NCBI GenBank assembly: GCA_025093985.1
Contig: JACAAK010000001.1
Location: 3,100,001 to 3,164,000 of the forward strand
DNA: 64,000 nucleotides
Reading direction: 5' to 3'
Source of the DNA: Calvatia gigantea
Lineage: Eukaryota > Basidiomycota > Agaricomycetes > Agaricales > Lycoperdaceae
Below the pieces are notes generated by a model. That model saw only the letters and a program-made list of their open reading frames with translations. It searched no databases and was not told the origin of the DNA. This document shows positions 45,762-58,700 of this stretch, in pieces. Within the stretch, counting starts at the first letter, position 1. Every line of letters starts with the position of its first letter. The position numbers and the translations under genes are program-made.

Positions 45762-46309
45762 CAGGTGCCCTGAGTCCCAGGGAATGTTACAGAAAGAAGA
45801 AAGTCGAGGATAGGCTCGGTGACTTTGTCCTTCATCTACCCGATCGAAACCCGGTAAAATTCGAAAATTCAAGCTTCAAGCTAGGGGTTACACCAATTCA
45901 AAATGCTCTGGACAACCATAGAGCCATGCATTCCTGACGGGTCAAAACATTGGCAGTGTGGACGGCAACCACCCAGGTTACCTTGATGTTCAAGCTCATG
46001 CACATGGGGTAAACATGCCTGCCAGAATGGCGCCCAAGGCCTCTGTCTGCTATTTCCAAAAGATTCCTGGAGGCTATGAATTCGGGATGTCCAGAAGGGG
46101 GTAGAACGAAACCTATAATTCAGTTTTTATACTTATGACTTGCTAAATCACCAGACGGTGGACCTGATCGTCCAGATTTTACGTTGTGATGGGAACCTGG
46201 GACAAGACAAGATAAGATGCAGTGAAGGAGTTCGAGCCGGATCATTGGGGATAACAGATACCCGGTCCAGTTAATTCCTGTCCATCCCTTGCCACCTACC
46301 AGCTCCCTT
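45762..46309. repeat. Duplicated 5' flank of asparaginyl-tRNA synthetase, copy 2 (right half)
   Basis: Continues the block interrupted at 30157. Matches about 20940-21400 (GGCTCGGTGACTTT, CTAGGGGTT, ACATTGGCAGTG, GATAAGATG) and, near its end, 49680-49745 (GACAAGATAAGAT, GGATCATTGGGGATAAC against GATCATTAAAGATAAC). Confidence 0.6.
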
Positions 46310-46800
46310 TTCGCGGAACGGCCGCGAACACTGAGCATCGATTGTTGGAAGGTTATTGGCGCCGTTCCAGGTGCTGATGATGCTTTCACCAACGCATCAA
46401 GCGCAATTATAATTCAGACCTTGGCACAACTAGTTATCATCGTCTTCCGGTCAAGGCGTCAATCTCGTCCATCTGCTTTCTGGATAACACGGTGGGAGGA
46501 CAACCTACCACCGACGTCCGAGATGGCTTGCCTGGCGATGGACATCTTACTTGTAGTGCCATTCACAGGGGCGTTTGTAGCAATGCTCCTAGTCCGAATT
46601 TTGGATTACTTCAATGGAGGGAGTTTTACGCGGGACATTGCTGGAGGGGTAGCTACCTTCAAAGTGGCTGTGAAGGTTGTCTATGCAGATGCAGCCATGG
46701 AAGCGTTGTGTATAATCTTGTTGATCGCCCTGGCCGTCCTTGGGTGCTTAGAGAGACTACGGTTCTTTGGGCGCAGAGGAAAATCCTAAAGGCCAATGTG
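46310..46800 (+). pseudogene. Chimera of tRNA-synthetase exon and membrane-protein 3' half
   Basis: One continuous frame joins [16 protein letters not shown] (from exon 3 of asparaginyl-tRNA synthetase, cf. 50530-50580) to QTLAQLVIIVFRSRRQSRP and onward (from the four-helix protein, cf. 17336-17722). The join is at about 46393-46400. There is no ATG in frame before the join; the first in-frame Met is MACLAMDILLV. It retains two full hydrophobic helices and ends GRRGKS. A product is unlikely without a new start, but the frame is open for 166 codons. Confidence 0.7.
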
Positions 46801-46976
46801 TCGGCATAACTGAGTGTGGTATCGTTTTCCTCATATAAGTAATTCGGAGTGAGTTTATGGAGAGTCAAGTGATATTTACTTCAACGTAAGATTACATGCA
46901 GTATACTATTCTTTTTCCATGGCGGTATCAGAATTAATTGCAAGAGAAATGAAAAAGCGAGCCCGGATAAACCGCC

Positions 46977-48879
46977 TCAGTCGACAGCCACAAGTCCATC
47001 AAATGACCTCTTGAGCAACGCCTTCTTCATCACATTCAACGGCGTGAACTCATCCTTCTCGAGGAGTTTGAGGAATACAGTTTGGAAGTCGGTGTTCATG
47101 CTCCAATTCACTTTAACCATTTTGTTGACTAGCTCGCCGAGACGCACAAATTTGGGATTGTGGGAGAAAGTAATGAAACCAGCATTGAACGGAGGTTTGG
47201 CCAAAGAAGCCAACATGAGGGAGAGCGAGACCGATGGGAATATCGGGCTGACGTAGTTCTTGTTGTAATGCCCAATAGAACCCATCGATCCGGACACATC
47301 ACAGATCGCCAGAGAGTTACCCAGGGTGCCACTCTCTTTCAGCCTCGAAACTAAGGTGAGCCACTGGGCATCAACGACCTCCATTTCCTGCCTGACCATG
47401 TTCGCTTTGGCTTCCGCGACCTTGGGGAACTTCGGACCGTTCTTGTCCAATTCAGCTTGCAAGCGCATGGCCTCCGCAACGAGCTCATGAGGCATTAACG
47501 TAGCGCCGCTGATCTTCCTTTTCCCGCTTTTGACGTCAACGAGATATTGCTGGAAGCCTTCTGGGTCGTGTTTGAAGAAGCGCATCTTGTTGATCGCCAT
47601 GCAGACGGAAGGAACGCGCGTATACCGGATTTCTGTCCACCTCTTCGCGGACATGAGAGGCTCGGGACAGCAAAGAATCTCGCGGAGCGGTTTGAGGATC
47701 CAGTGGCCGTAGAAGTTAAGCAGGGTGATAATTTTCACGGTCAGTGAGGGTAGGGTAGGGTGCAGAGCGAGGCAGAGGGCCAATCGCGTTCTTCCCGACG
47801 TTTTCAGTAGGTGAGAAGAGGAGCTGGCAGATGGCGGTGGAGATGGCGGTTACTCGGTCGTGAGATCCTGCAGGAGTCTGCGCCCATTTTCCTGCGGGGG
47901 TGATACTTTTGAGGAGCTGGTAGTAGCGCTCTGTATCCACGGTCTTATCAACACTCTTAAGTTCCTGCAGGGCCATGAAATCTTTGCGATGTTGGTCGGC
48001 GAAGAGGCGAGCCACTGTAATGTATAGCGCTCGATACTTGGGGTCGTTGGTAAGCTTCCTCAAGAACCTCGCGTGGAATTGCTCGTGAAGCTCCTTCCTC
48101 TTTTCCCGTGCACGTGTGCGTGCGTTCTCCTCAGCTGCCTTAGACCCGCTCTGGGGTCCGGGGGGTCCATGAACGCTTGCCCCACCACGAGTGATTTTGG
48201 GGCCTTGGAGCATAGTTGTGCAGGAAGGTAATCTTTTCGGTGATATTGCTGAGCTGATCGCAAGTAGCCAAAGCCAAGATGTGGATGAGGTCATCTATCC
48301 AGGGGGGCGGGCAACGTCCTTGTTCTTTAGCGTTGTGCATGCAGGAGTGATAAGCATATGGATGTTGTACAAGGCAGTGCGTGGATGATTATCATACAGC
48401 CAACCAAAAGACCTGAAAGACTAAGTAAGTTTGTCAGTTATATCATTGGTTCTATTTTTAGTGTCTGGAAGCGCGCACTTGTAGAAGAGCTCCTTCTCGG
48501 CTTTGCCGTCGTGGATACTCCTCATATTCCAGATCAACCTCAAGGCCAGACCAGGGTCCTCGGCCCAAGCATTGGCAAGAGAATCGTTCACTTCCCCTCC
48601 AAAGGGCCACGCAGAGAGACCGTTGGATGCATCAAGAGTAGCCGAACCCGTGGAGTTGAGGGCAGGGGCACCGTTTTCGGCGTAGGTGCAGTTGTCGGTC
48701 ATGAGATCCGTCATGAGCGGGTTGGTTGAGCCATCATGTTACACTTTAGTATGGTTATCGGATTTTTGCGCAGGAATGAGGACGTTGAGGAAGTTGGGAT
48801 TGAAGAGCTCCATTTGGGAGGGTGACGTTGCGGGAAGTACGAGCGATGGACTGGGTTGCCATGCTGGGGTGGTGAGGAG
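46977..48879 (-). pseudogene. DUF2828 / vWA protein, copy 3
   Basis: Same gene as 17892-20198. Lesions: the start ATG is ACG (48879 region), a 5-bp deletion in the first exon (the LPDIPELF stretch reads LPNGALQ), and an AAA codon turned to TAA after NHTKV. About 125 codons are deleted from the vWA domain, so FLKLL joins directly to EKDEFTPLNV, in frame. The middle part is well preserved, including DVSGSMGS and KAITKR-like helices. The join at 47060 lies between CTCCTC-rich ends, consistent with a short-homology deletion. Confidence 0.8.
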
Positions 48880-49790
48880 ACGTTTTGGAGAGCGACTTTA
48901 TTGCCTTATATTATTGTGGTCTGCGGGAGGATTGTCCGTGAATGATGGCAGATGACTCGTCGTGATTGCTGTGACATCATGGTACCTGGTTCGGTCGATC
49001 AACAAATGACTGGCCGGTGAGAACTTGCCTGCCGCCACAGTGTATGTCTCCGTATCATACTCCGGAAGAAGTCTTGGACAGGTAAGTTCGTGAGAGAGCA
49101 ATTGCGTTAGAGGTTTGACGGAAGAGAACGCATAGATGCAAGAAGTGAAACGACATGGAAGCTTGGAACTGGCAAGGTGACCAATGGTCAGATTCAGGGG
49201 TATTTTCCAGGGGAATATTCCAGAGCCGACCTCGTGCATTGTGAGGCGGCAAACGTCAAGTGCTAAGCTTTAAGCTTTAAGCTTTAAGGTTGGACGTGCG
49301 GAGTTTTGTAAGGTGGGATTGTTCTGCCAACACACCTTTTCCTTCCCTTGACTAGGCTTTAAGCTTCGAGTACGAACTATATGCGCCCAGCGACAGGAGA
49401 ACTGACCAGGCGCCTGAGTGAGACGTGGACATCCCTTCATCAAACATTTGGCGAATAGCGATCTTCGCGTCCCTCTCAATCTCGCCCCTTCGTTGACACC
49501 CCCACGCGCCGTTCAAAACGCCAAGGAATCACTGGGATTGCACTTGATTTTGGGCACACACAATGTCCTAGAGGTCCAGGAGTCCGAAAGATCATTAATC
49601 ATTATTCACCTGAAAATCGAGCCAGGCGAATGGAACCTTTTCTGTGTCCAGATAAGATACCACTCAAGATCCTGTGATGGGAAACATGGGACAAGATAAG
49701 ATAAGATTTAGTGAGGTTGATCGAGTCAGATCATTAAAGATAACAAATACTCACTCACAACCTACCTCCCCCTCCCCCTCTGCGACACAA
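48880..49790. other. Divergent intergenic region, DUF2828 copy 3 / tRNA synthetase
   Basis: The original of the twice-duplicated flank. Contains a short tandem AAGCTTTAAGCTTTAAGCTTTA run at 49265 and the GATAAGATAAGAT word at 49696. CT-rich sequence (CCTCCCCCTCCCCCTC) lies just before the start codon at 49791, a common fungal promoter feature. Confidence 0.5.
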
Positions 49791-51900
49791 ATGTCGACAA
49801 TATACATAGACGAAACTGCAGGTTCCGATACCACGGGTACTGGCACCCAAGACACACCTTATCAAACTGTCGGATACGCCGTTTATGCCAACAATGTTAG
49901 CCTCGATGGTGTCAAGTACTTCACCCGAAAAGATGCTACCGCCGAATATGCTGAGGCGACACAGTCTTCATTGAAGAAAGCAAAAAAGACTGCGGAAGGA
50001 CTGGAGAAGAAGAAGAAGAAAGCAGAGGAGCTGGCGGAGAAAGAAGCCAAAGAGAAAGCCGAGTTGAGGGAGAAGAGGGAGAAGATATTAGAAGAGAGTA
50101 AGAAAGTCGTATTAGAGGAGGATAAGTCACTGCCCCAGGCATCCAGGGTATGTGATGTGATGTTTTTCTGACGTTAGCATTTTGGTAACATCTTTTGTTA
50201 CCAGGCCAAGGTTACCCAACTCGCTGATTATCGTGGCCAACGTGTGCGCGTCTTTGGATGGGTGCACCGCTTGCGGGATCAGAAGGGAATAATTTTCATT
50301 GTTCTGCGTGATGGTACTGGTTACCTTCAATCCGTTCTTTCTGGTCGTGTGGTATGTCCGTTCCTATGAAACTGAGTCGAGTCATTCAAAAGTCTGACCG
50401 TACCAATCAGGCACAAACATACGAGGCGCTGACACTCACGCTTGAGTCAACTGTCGAGCTCGTTGGTACTCTCCAACCTGTGCCTGAGGGCAAGACTGCA
50501 CCTGGAGGCCACGAACTGGTCGTCGATTATTGGAAGGTTATTGGCGCTGCTCCAGGTGCCGACGATGCTTTCACCAACCGCTTAAACGAGGTAATGGTGC
50601 CCTTGTTGACCTTCAACTTGCTGTTGACGTCTCAACTTGTTCACAGAAATCGGATCCGTCAATCCAAGCAGACCTCCGTCATCTCGTCATTCGAGGCGAA
50701 AACGCATCCGGTGTTCTACGACTTCGCTCGCATCTCCTTTCTGCCTTCCGCCAAGCCTTCAAGTCTCTCAATATCCTCGAAGTTACTACGCCATGTCTCG
50801 TGCAAACTCAAGTTGAGGGTGGTGCCACTCTATTCAAGTTGGACTACTACGGCCAACCAGCCTTCCTCACGCAAAGTTCTCAATTGTATCTGGAGACTTG
50901 TTTACCTAGCTTAGGCGATGTCTTCTGTGTGCAAGAAAGTTTCCGTGCCGAGAACAGGTATGCATTTCGCCATATTCTTTGCCTTGTCCCGTTCTCAAAC
51001 TTTGCCTAGTCACACGAGGCGTCATCTAAGCGAATATACCCATTTAGAGGCCGAGCTTGCGTTCATCAAATTCGACGATCTCCTGGCACATATTGAGGAT
51101 GTTGTACGCTTATCCTTCCCCTGCTGTTCCAGCTACAAATTCATAGGTTGTAATTTTTAGATCTGCAAAACCGTCGATATCCTCCTCGCTAACCCGAACT
51201 CCGCTACACTCATCAAATCTCTCAACCCCTCTTTCCAAGCACCCTCTCGCCCCTTCACTCGCTTAAGCTACGTCGATGCTATCAACTGGCTCAACGAGCA
51301 CGGCATTCAACACCCTGAAGAGGACGCTGAAGGAAACCCCACCAAGGATGAAACTGGCCAAGTCAAAATGGTCGACCATAAAGTCGGAGATGACATAGCT
51401 GAAGCCGCCGAGCGCCAAATGACAGACATCATTGGCAAGCCGGTGTTCCTATACGGCTTCCCTGCGGAACTCAAAGCATTTTATATGCAGAAGATGCCGG
51501 GAAAGCAAGGGGATACGGTGGTGTTTACGGAGAGCTGTGATTTGTTAATGCCGAACGTTGGTGAGATTGTTGGTGGGTCGATGAGGATTTCGGATGAGGA
51601 AGAGTTGTTAGCGGCGTACAAGAAGGAAGGTATTGATGCCGCGCCTTACTACTGGTACACCGATCAGCGCAAGTATGGCACTACCGAGCATGGTGGATAC
51701 GGGTTGGGTCTTGAGGTGTGTTCGGTCCGATTATTGCGGTCTTGATACTTAGCACATGCTCTTCAGAGATTCCTCGCTTGGCTTGCCAACAGATATACAA
51801 TCCGTGAATGCTCCTTATACCCAAGGTCAGATACTTCCCCATCCTTGTACGGACTGTGATTAATTGGGCTGTCAGGTGGCCTGGTCGTGCTACACCTTGA
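49791..51900 (+). CDS. DED81: Asparaginyl-tRNA synthetase, cytosolic
   Basis: Class IIb synthetase charging tRNA-Asn. Eight exons: 49791-50147, 50205-50351, 50411-50590, 50647-50957, 51010-51103, 51161-51715, 51767-51825, 51876-51900, all GT-AG and frame-consistent. The product has the eukaryotic N-terminal domain ([13 protein letters not shown]) and a Lys/Glu-rich coiled-coil linker ([17 protein letters not shown]). These are followed by the OB-fold ([23 protein letters not shown]), motif 2 ([19 protein letters not shown]) and motif 3 (GYGLGLERFLAWL), ending [12 protein letters not shown] as expected. About 580 aa. No lesion seen. Convergent with DPH5. Exon 3 was copied into the chimera at 46310. 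Confidence 0.95.
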
Positions 51901-52255
51901 AAGTTTGTCCGTTTGGAATTTGTTCTCACCCAGTCTTCGCAATGTTCTGGGTATCAATAGACCGCTACCTGTTCCGTCCGTTTTCCCAACAATATCATAG
52001 CCTGGAATCGTCTCATCAACTTCTGCCGGTTATATTACCCGTACACTCTCACAAAAGGGGATGAAACACTCTGCCTCGGTGGTCTCGGCAAGAAGACGAG
52101 TTGAAATAGTAGCAACCCCAAACCTGAAAGGCTGGTCCTGATTTACAACACTTCAAATTGTTTTGGCTATATCGGTACATGAGTTTTCCAAAAACGCTCA
52201 GGCGGTTCCGAAGGTTGAAACGTTGAGTGTTTAATAAATGAAATATATTTATAGA

Positions 52256-53545
52256 TCAATCATCCAAAACGCATCCATATGCCTCTCTCGCGATTTTCCG
52301 CCAAATATCTTTATCAATAGCAAAATCTTGTACATAATCGACCTCCAGGTGGTGTAGGCGTTTCCCGACGATGACGAGGCTATGGAGAGGTTCGCCGAAT
52401 ACTTCCGGAGGCTGCTGAGAGAGTTCAGTGAGAGTACCCGCGACAATACGCTGGTGGCCGTCTCCTCCCCCAACACGGGAGAGTGCAATAGCAAGGGTTA
52501 AGTCGGGTGAGAGTGTGCCTGATTGTCTGGACTGTTCAACTTCAATAAGTTGAGAGACGGCGAGAGGGATGGACATGTATCGCGGTGGTTCATAGATCTT
52601 GCGTCCACTAGAACACACGATCTAAACCTTTGAGATCTAAAAACCGATGAAATGTGCAACTAACCGCACTAAATTCTCTTCGCTCTGTTCCTTGACCTTG
52701 ATATCCAGCAGGAGGAGGGTATGCATGCCCAGGTCTACATTTTCTTTGATTCTATCGTAAAAGCTATCCGGTTTCCATGTCTCAGTAAAGAAAACAAGAG
52801 ACACTGTTTGTCCAAAGTTGTACAGTTGGAGACCGCATGCGCCAACCGCGTTCATGATAGAAGCATTATGAATCACGCGGGTGGGGATTTTGAGTGCACG
52901 GGCCCGGAGAATTATGTCTGTGTGTGTGGTCGCGCTATATTAAAGTAGATTGGTGGGTAGATGGTGTTGGCGACAATCATTTAGGTTCCGCGAGCCGTGT
53001 GAGTGGATGATGGGGAATTGTGATGTGGCATGCCGTGAATCATTAAGCGCGCGAGTGAAATGATGTACAAATATTGAGGTGACATGGGAGGTTCAGTGGA
53101 GTGGCGATGCGTCGCAACAACAGCCAGCAACGGTATAAAGTAAGCTGCTCATTACAAGAGAATAGAGGACAGGCATGACTCACCCAAACGGATCACCAAC
53201 AACAAGGAGAGATACGTCCTCCTTTTCCGCATTGTGGAGGATCTCGTCGCTCTGAGTCTCAACCATGTCACGATCTGCGATAATGATCTGTTTTTCATAG
53301 AAGACTTCCTTTCGGCGAGGTGATGGATAAAACGCTTGGGAAATAAGGACGGGTAAGACGGACCAGCCGCTCCTTCGGCACCATGAGGATGCTTGTATAC
53401 GCTTCTAGGTAAACCCTACTGGAACCTTTAATGGCCTGTTGGTCATTCAGCCTTTGTTCCTGCATTCTTAGAGAAATATCACCTCTAGCCCACGCAAAGT
53501 AACATCTTTTTCATCAGAAAGCCCCAAACCGATGATGAAGAACAT
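52256..53545 (-). CDS. DPH5: Diphthine methyl ester synthase
   Basis: SAM-dependent methyltransferase of the diphthamide pathway, which modifies a His of elongation factor 2. Five exons on the minus strand: start [21 protein letters not shown] (ATG at 53545); [36 protein letters not shown] to [29 protein letters not shown] to SEENLVR; and [19 protein letters not shown] to the TGA at 52256. The GxGxG-like N-terminus, the VGDPFGATTHTD loop and [19 protein letters not shown] are hallmarks of the family. About 290 aa, complete. The 3' ends of this gene and the tRNA synthetase are about 350 bp apart on opposite strands. Confidence 0.95.
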
Positions 53546-53684
53546 GGAGGGAGAGAAAGAAATTAGATAACATCTAAAAATATCCACCGAGAATTCGGAT
53601 CACCTGAGCTCGGGGTGCTCGGCTACGATCGATCAGCGAACATACATCCACGAGGGTTCCTGGCCTCAACCCTTCATAAGCCAA

Positions 53685-55741
53685 ATGTACGGACCATTTC
53701 TTCTCTTGTATGGCCTCATGCGACTATATTCAAACAAGCCCTCACGTTCGTTCTACAGGACTCCTCTGGTCACCGACGACCTCCCCCTAGATGTCCTACC
53801 TCTTATACTAGATGGCTTGGCTTCGCGGCAGGATTACCATGCGTGCACGCTGGTTAACAAGACATTCAACAAGATTGCGACGCCTTTACTATACCGCGAG
53901 CTCAATTCGAGGGCAATACCCAAGGTGAATATCTCTCATCAACAAACGACCGGTTGGCAGTTGATTGCAAGCATAACCATCGGTGTTCCCGGTCAATGAT
54001 GTTCAGTTTTGGGCGGGTGCCTTTCTCCTCTGAGAAAGTCTAACCTACGAGCAAGTGATATTCTATAATCCAAACAGTTCTCCCCACCGTACATGACACC
54101 ACGTACGTCCCCAAGATTTTTTTGGGAGGGGCGCTTGCTAGTCATATGCGGAGGACCCATGGCTAGGATACAACACTGTGTTAAGGGATTGACTGACTAA
54201 TCTCGAGCGTTTAGTCCCCATTGCATCACCCTGCATCAACAATACTGAAACGACCTGAACTTGCCAAATATGTGCGCCATATCACCGAGGCCGGTAAGCA
54301 TGTTCCGCTAGGGGATATCCCCATTCCTAATTCCTAGGTCAGGTTCTGTTCACAGGCGCCTGCAAGCACGATTCCCGACCATCATCAGTGACATTCTCCG
54401 TGCGCTAGGCCTATGCACGAGGCTCACCTCTTTTGCTTGGATTGATGATTCCCTTGCAACACACGATACGCTGCTCTCAATTATCGACGTTATGCGGAAG
54501 CATAAACATCCTCTGCACGAATTGACAATTCGCACACACAGCGACCTCGGAACGGAAGTCTGGAGCCAGTTAAATACCTTAACTGGCCTTCGTAGTATCA
54601 GCCTATGGTGCATGGAGGGGCCCCCAAGAGTTCTACAAGGCTGGAGCGAACCTCTTGGCCCGACACTCACACATCTGGAACTAGGAGTCAGTGTTTTCCC
54701 CTGTTCTCCTGCGGAATGTACGTCTCAATGCTTATGTCTCCCCGTTCTCCCTTGTCTTCGTGTTGAAATCTTAGCGTTGCGCTGGCGTCCCACCAACTAT
54801 CCTTGTAACAGTCCTCTCACATCTCCCACTCCTTACAAGTCTCCGCCTCAAAGGCGCACCAGCAACCGCAATCCTCACGATCCTCACGTGCCTCCCAAAC
54901 CTCAAAATTCTTGACACTGAATACCTTCCGTCATTTCGTACCGCCAAACCCCCTCCACCAGATCAAATGCCTACTCTCACCTCGCTAACGGTACGAACAA
55001 ATACGGTCGACAATCTTGGACCAGAAAAAATTTGGCATTGGATCAACGGCATATTACAAAATCCAGGCTTGGAGAAATTCAAGTTACATGCATTCACAAT
55101 GCCCAATTCGAGATATTTAGACACCGGAGAACCGGATGGCGGCGGGGCACCGGTGCCAAGAATGTTTATCTTGGATCTAGCTAGGACGCACGGAACAACT
55201 TTGAAGGAGTTTGATATTGGGAGTGTTGGGCTTACAATGAACGACGTGAGGTGTTTGAATACGCATTTCGGAAAGCTGGAGGCGCTTGGATGTGCAATTG
55301 CTATACCCAATGTTGTGAGTATCTCTTCCGTGGATTAATGGGATATCAATGTCTTTCCAAACAGTCAGCAATCCAGCTCATGATCTCGGGTGCGCTGAAT
55401 CTTCATACGCTTAACTTGGACGTGCACTGGATACCATACGCGTCACATACCATCAAATTAAGTCCACTGGAGTCACCAACATATGGACAATACCCCGGAA
55501 TAACCTTTACCCTCCAGGATGCTACGGACCTAATGCTTTCGCCTGAAAATCCCAGACTACGCAATATTGGGATTGGGAGGCAACATTTTGTTGTATGCCT
55601 ACGTTCCGCTTCATGCCGGTCTTTATACTGATCCCGGGAAATACACAGGGAAAGTGGGTTCTAGTGGAAGGAGATAACAAGAGGGGCGTTCCTAAATTTG
55701 AAGTGTCCACGGACACAGCGGAAGATAAATGGAATACATGA
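53685..55741 (+). CDS. F-box protein of the basidiomycete LRR-like type
   Basis: Likely substrate receptor of an SCF ubiquitin ligase. Exon 1 contains the F-box: DDLPLDVLPLILDGLASRQD, then ACTLVNKTFNKIATPLLYREL. Later exons give LKRPELAKYVRHITEA; ARFPTIISDILRALG to LTHLELG; LSHLPLLTSLRLKGA, LPNLKILDTEYLP and MPTLTSLTVRTNTVD, a leucine-rich pattern; DTHFGKLEAL-type helices; SAIQLMISGALNLHTLNLDV; and the family-typical end GKWVLVEGD to TAEDKWNT. Start ATG at 53685 is the best candidate; the N-terminus (MYGPFLLLYGLMRLYSNK) is uncertain. The splicing between 53920 and 54215 is also unclear, and a small exon near 54080 is possible. No clear frame break in the parts checked. Confidence 0.75.
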
Positions 55742-58700
55742 GGAGCAACAACGGGTAGCGAAAATGTAAAATTATTCATGTTCATGTTGCTCATGCCTGT
55801 CTCACCCTGACTGTAATGTTCATTTATCAATTGTCTGCCAGATGCGTAAAGCAGACGTGGGAGCGGATGCATGTCACACCTCCTTTGACGGTTTGCATTG
55901 TGTGATACGATGAGGACTGCTCAAGTTCGGCAATCGCCCTCGCTTCGGGCTGAAGGGTAGTGACTCGAGGACAGATAGACGCCAACTCCTTGGGGAATAC
56001 ACAACACAAAGAGTCTCTCGTGTAAGTTCAGATCAAAGCTCATGCACCTATGTTTGGTGTGATCTTCCGTGTGAAGCGGAGGTGGACTCTCGATCAAATA
56101 AGTACACGAATTCACTAATCAAATTAATCAAAAGTCTCATGACAAAACACTCTTCTAAGATAAGTTCGGTTTATTCCTCCTTGACCGCATTAATGTCAAC
56201 TGTGGAGGGGCGACAGACAGGTGCTGGGGTGGTTGGCGTCCTGGAAGCTGTACTATGTTTGTTGACCTCGCGTAAAGTGATTGAATTACAGCCACAATGG
56301 TGTGCTTGTATTCCAATCAGATGGGGGTGAGGCGAAGAGTCTACCGGAGAAAACGGCTCGGTGATCTCAAAGAGCTACTTAATGCACCATAGAGACAGTC
56401 TAGGGCAGAAACTGCGGAGTGAGAAGCCACAGGTAAGGGGACGCGTTCCGCGCTTATAAAGCGTTTGAACCCATCGAACCAAGCCAGGCCACATCAGGCC
56501 GCGGCCGGTTTCCAACAAGTCGTTCATTGCGCGCCGGCACCGATGCAATTCGCAACGGTGAACCATCTCGTCGCCATCAGGATCGTCAAAACCCAACCTG
56601 CTTGCGCCCAAAGTGATATCTGCATACGTCAGGTAATCTGGGTAACAGAGAGTAATACCCCTGTGCTTTTCTTCGAGCTTGGGTTTTTGCCGCTGCCTGG
56701 ACTTACACGAACACGTAACGATTACCGAGAACTTCGGAGCATACCAGTCTACTTCGTGCTTGGTGCTCTCCATAAGATGTAGACTACGTCCCAAGCGAGC
56801 CAAGGATACAGATTGGCGCTTGGCTCAAAATACCTACCCTATACACCCTTTTCTTGGCAGAGACCCTCACCTTATTTTATCGGTCAATATCGGCGCACAG
56901 AAAAAATGTTTTCGCTTGGTCTATGCCACTTACGCGGAAATTCCACCAACTTTGCGGACATAAAGGCACCCCTAATGGCATAACGACCCTTCAGGTATTA
57001 CTGTTGGTGTGGTCCCACTCCGAGCATTCGTCAATGGCAGTATCACTTGCAGCTGGCTGCAAAAAAAAAGGACTGAGGGAAAGAGTCTATGGAACAGGTG
57101 CAGTTGACGTACTCACCATTTCCGGGTGTGCCAGAAAATTCGCAAAGATTTGGACGATCGTGGAGGGAAGTGCATTGCGTTACCTGCAGTCTCTCAAAGT
57201 TTGACCCCGATTACATAGTAATGGATGAGGGACATGTTGCAAAACAGCACTCGCAATAATACGCGTTGGAATACCGAAGGCTTCCCCTCCAATGAAGCAC
57301 TTACGAGAGGATCAGATTAAAAGGAGGGGTATCTTCTACGAAAACTTTCTGTTATGGAGGAGTTGGGGGTTGAAACGTTGAGCTCCGACTCGTGGCAACG
57401 CCACCGGTTAATTCCACGCCACACGATTTCGCGTGGGTTCAATTGAAAGTCCCCACTATCTTTGATTGCCAAGTAAAGGCCATGCCGAGCCTTTGGCACG
57501 TAAACGCGATGCTGGCGAGACTTGATTTTCTCAGGCACAAACACGATACATCGTCCGACTCACTGCACTCTTCACTGTCTCAAGGCACCTGTGGCAGATC
57601 ATTACCGCAACTCAAACGTATAAACACCCTCCCTTGTTCTCTCCATTGTTCCTGGAACTGCCGGTTTCGTTAAAATGCTTGGGTGCCGTCCTGTCATTTA
57701 GGCGGTGGCAATGGTTCGGCGAACAATCAGCTACTGTGTGTATGTTAGTCGAGGCCCCTATCTCTTTGGAACATCTGTCGCCTGTCCCGGAGATGTTCTC
57801 TATGCGTAACAGATTTTGTACGTCCGCTCACCTCCAGAGAGTAGAGGAGCAGCGTTGATGCCGTTCTTTACGGGACACAAGGTCATGGTGATATTCATAA
57901 TCGAGTACTTGTTTCTGAACGACGGGGCATTATATTTTCTTTTTGTGTCAGAGCTATTACTCGTGGTACTCATAGGTTTCCAGAATACGGGCCTGACTTC
58001 CCGGGGCCACAAAAAAGCTTGACAGTCTATCCTCGATATGAACACACAATCCGCATCAATAGGTATACGGCACTTCCTCAAGTTCCTTACTCACCGGAAT
58101 GATGTATCAGTAAGTCAATTACGTCTGAGCTAGGTAGATATCGAGTTAAACTGTAGGACGCCCTTTGACAGTATCAAAATCGTCGGAATTGAAATCCAAC
58201 AGGGTGACTTTTCGGTTTATCATGTTTCTGTATGCGGCGGGAGGAGGGGGTTGAAGCGATACCGGCTGTGCAACAGAAGCGGCCCCCGCCCCCAAAGAGA
58301 GAGAGAAGCACAGATGACAGAGATTCCCGTGGTTCACTCCCGAAGCCATTCAGACAAACGGCCGCGGAACAGGCGATGGTCAGATCCGCTACAACACTAA
58401 CAGCATGCTGCGCGATGGTATCAGAACGAACGGTTAAACGCTTTGAGGTCGTCAACTGTTTTAGAAGGACGCTGAGGCTTCGGAGCGCTGAGGTGGTTAG
58501 TGCTAGTTACTTGTGTAACGCTCTTCACCCGAATTTGGGTCCTCTGTGTGGCGAACAGATAGCCTACCTCCTTTTGCCCCCGATCCCTTCGCTGAATCCG
58601 ATGCCTCGCCGACACTAGTGTTGAGCGGGGCTTATTCCGCGCAATATAGATATTGTCACCGGGGGGTCTGGGGTGTGGTTTCCCTTGTCGACAAGCGAAG

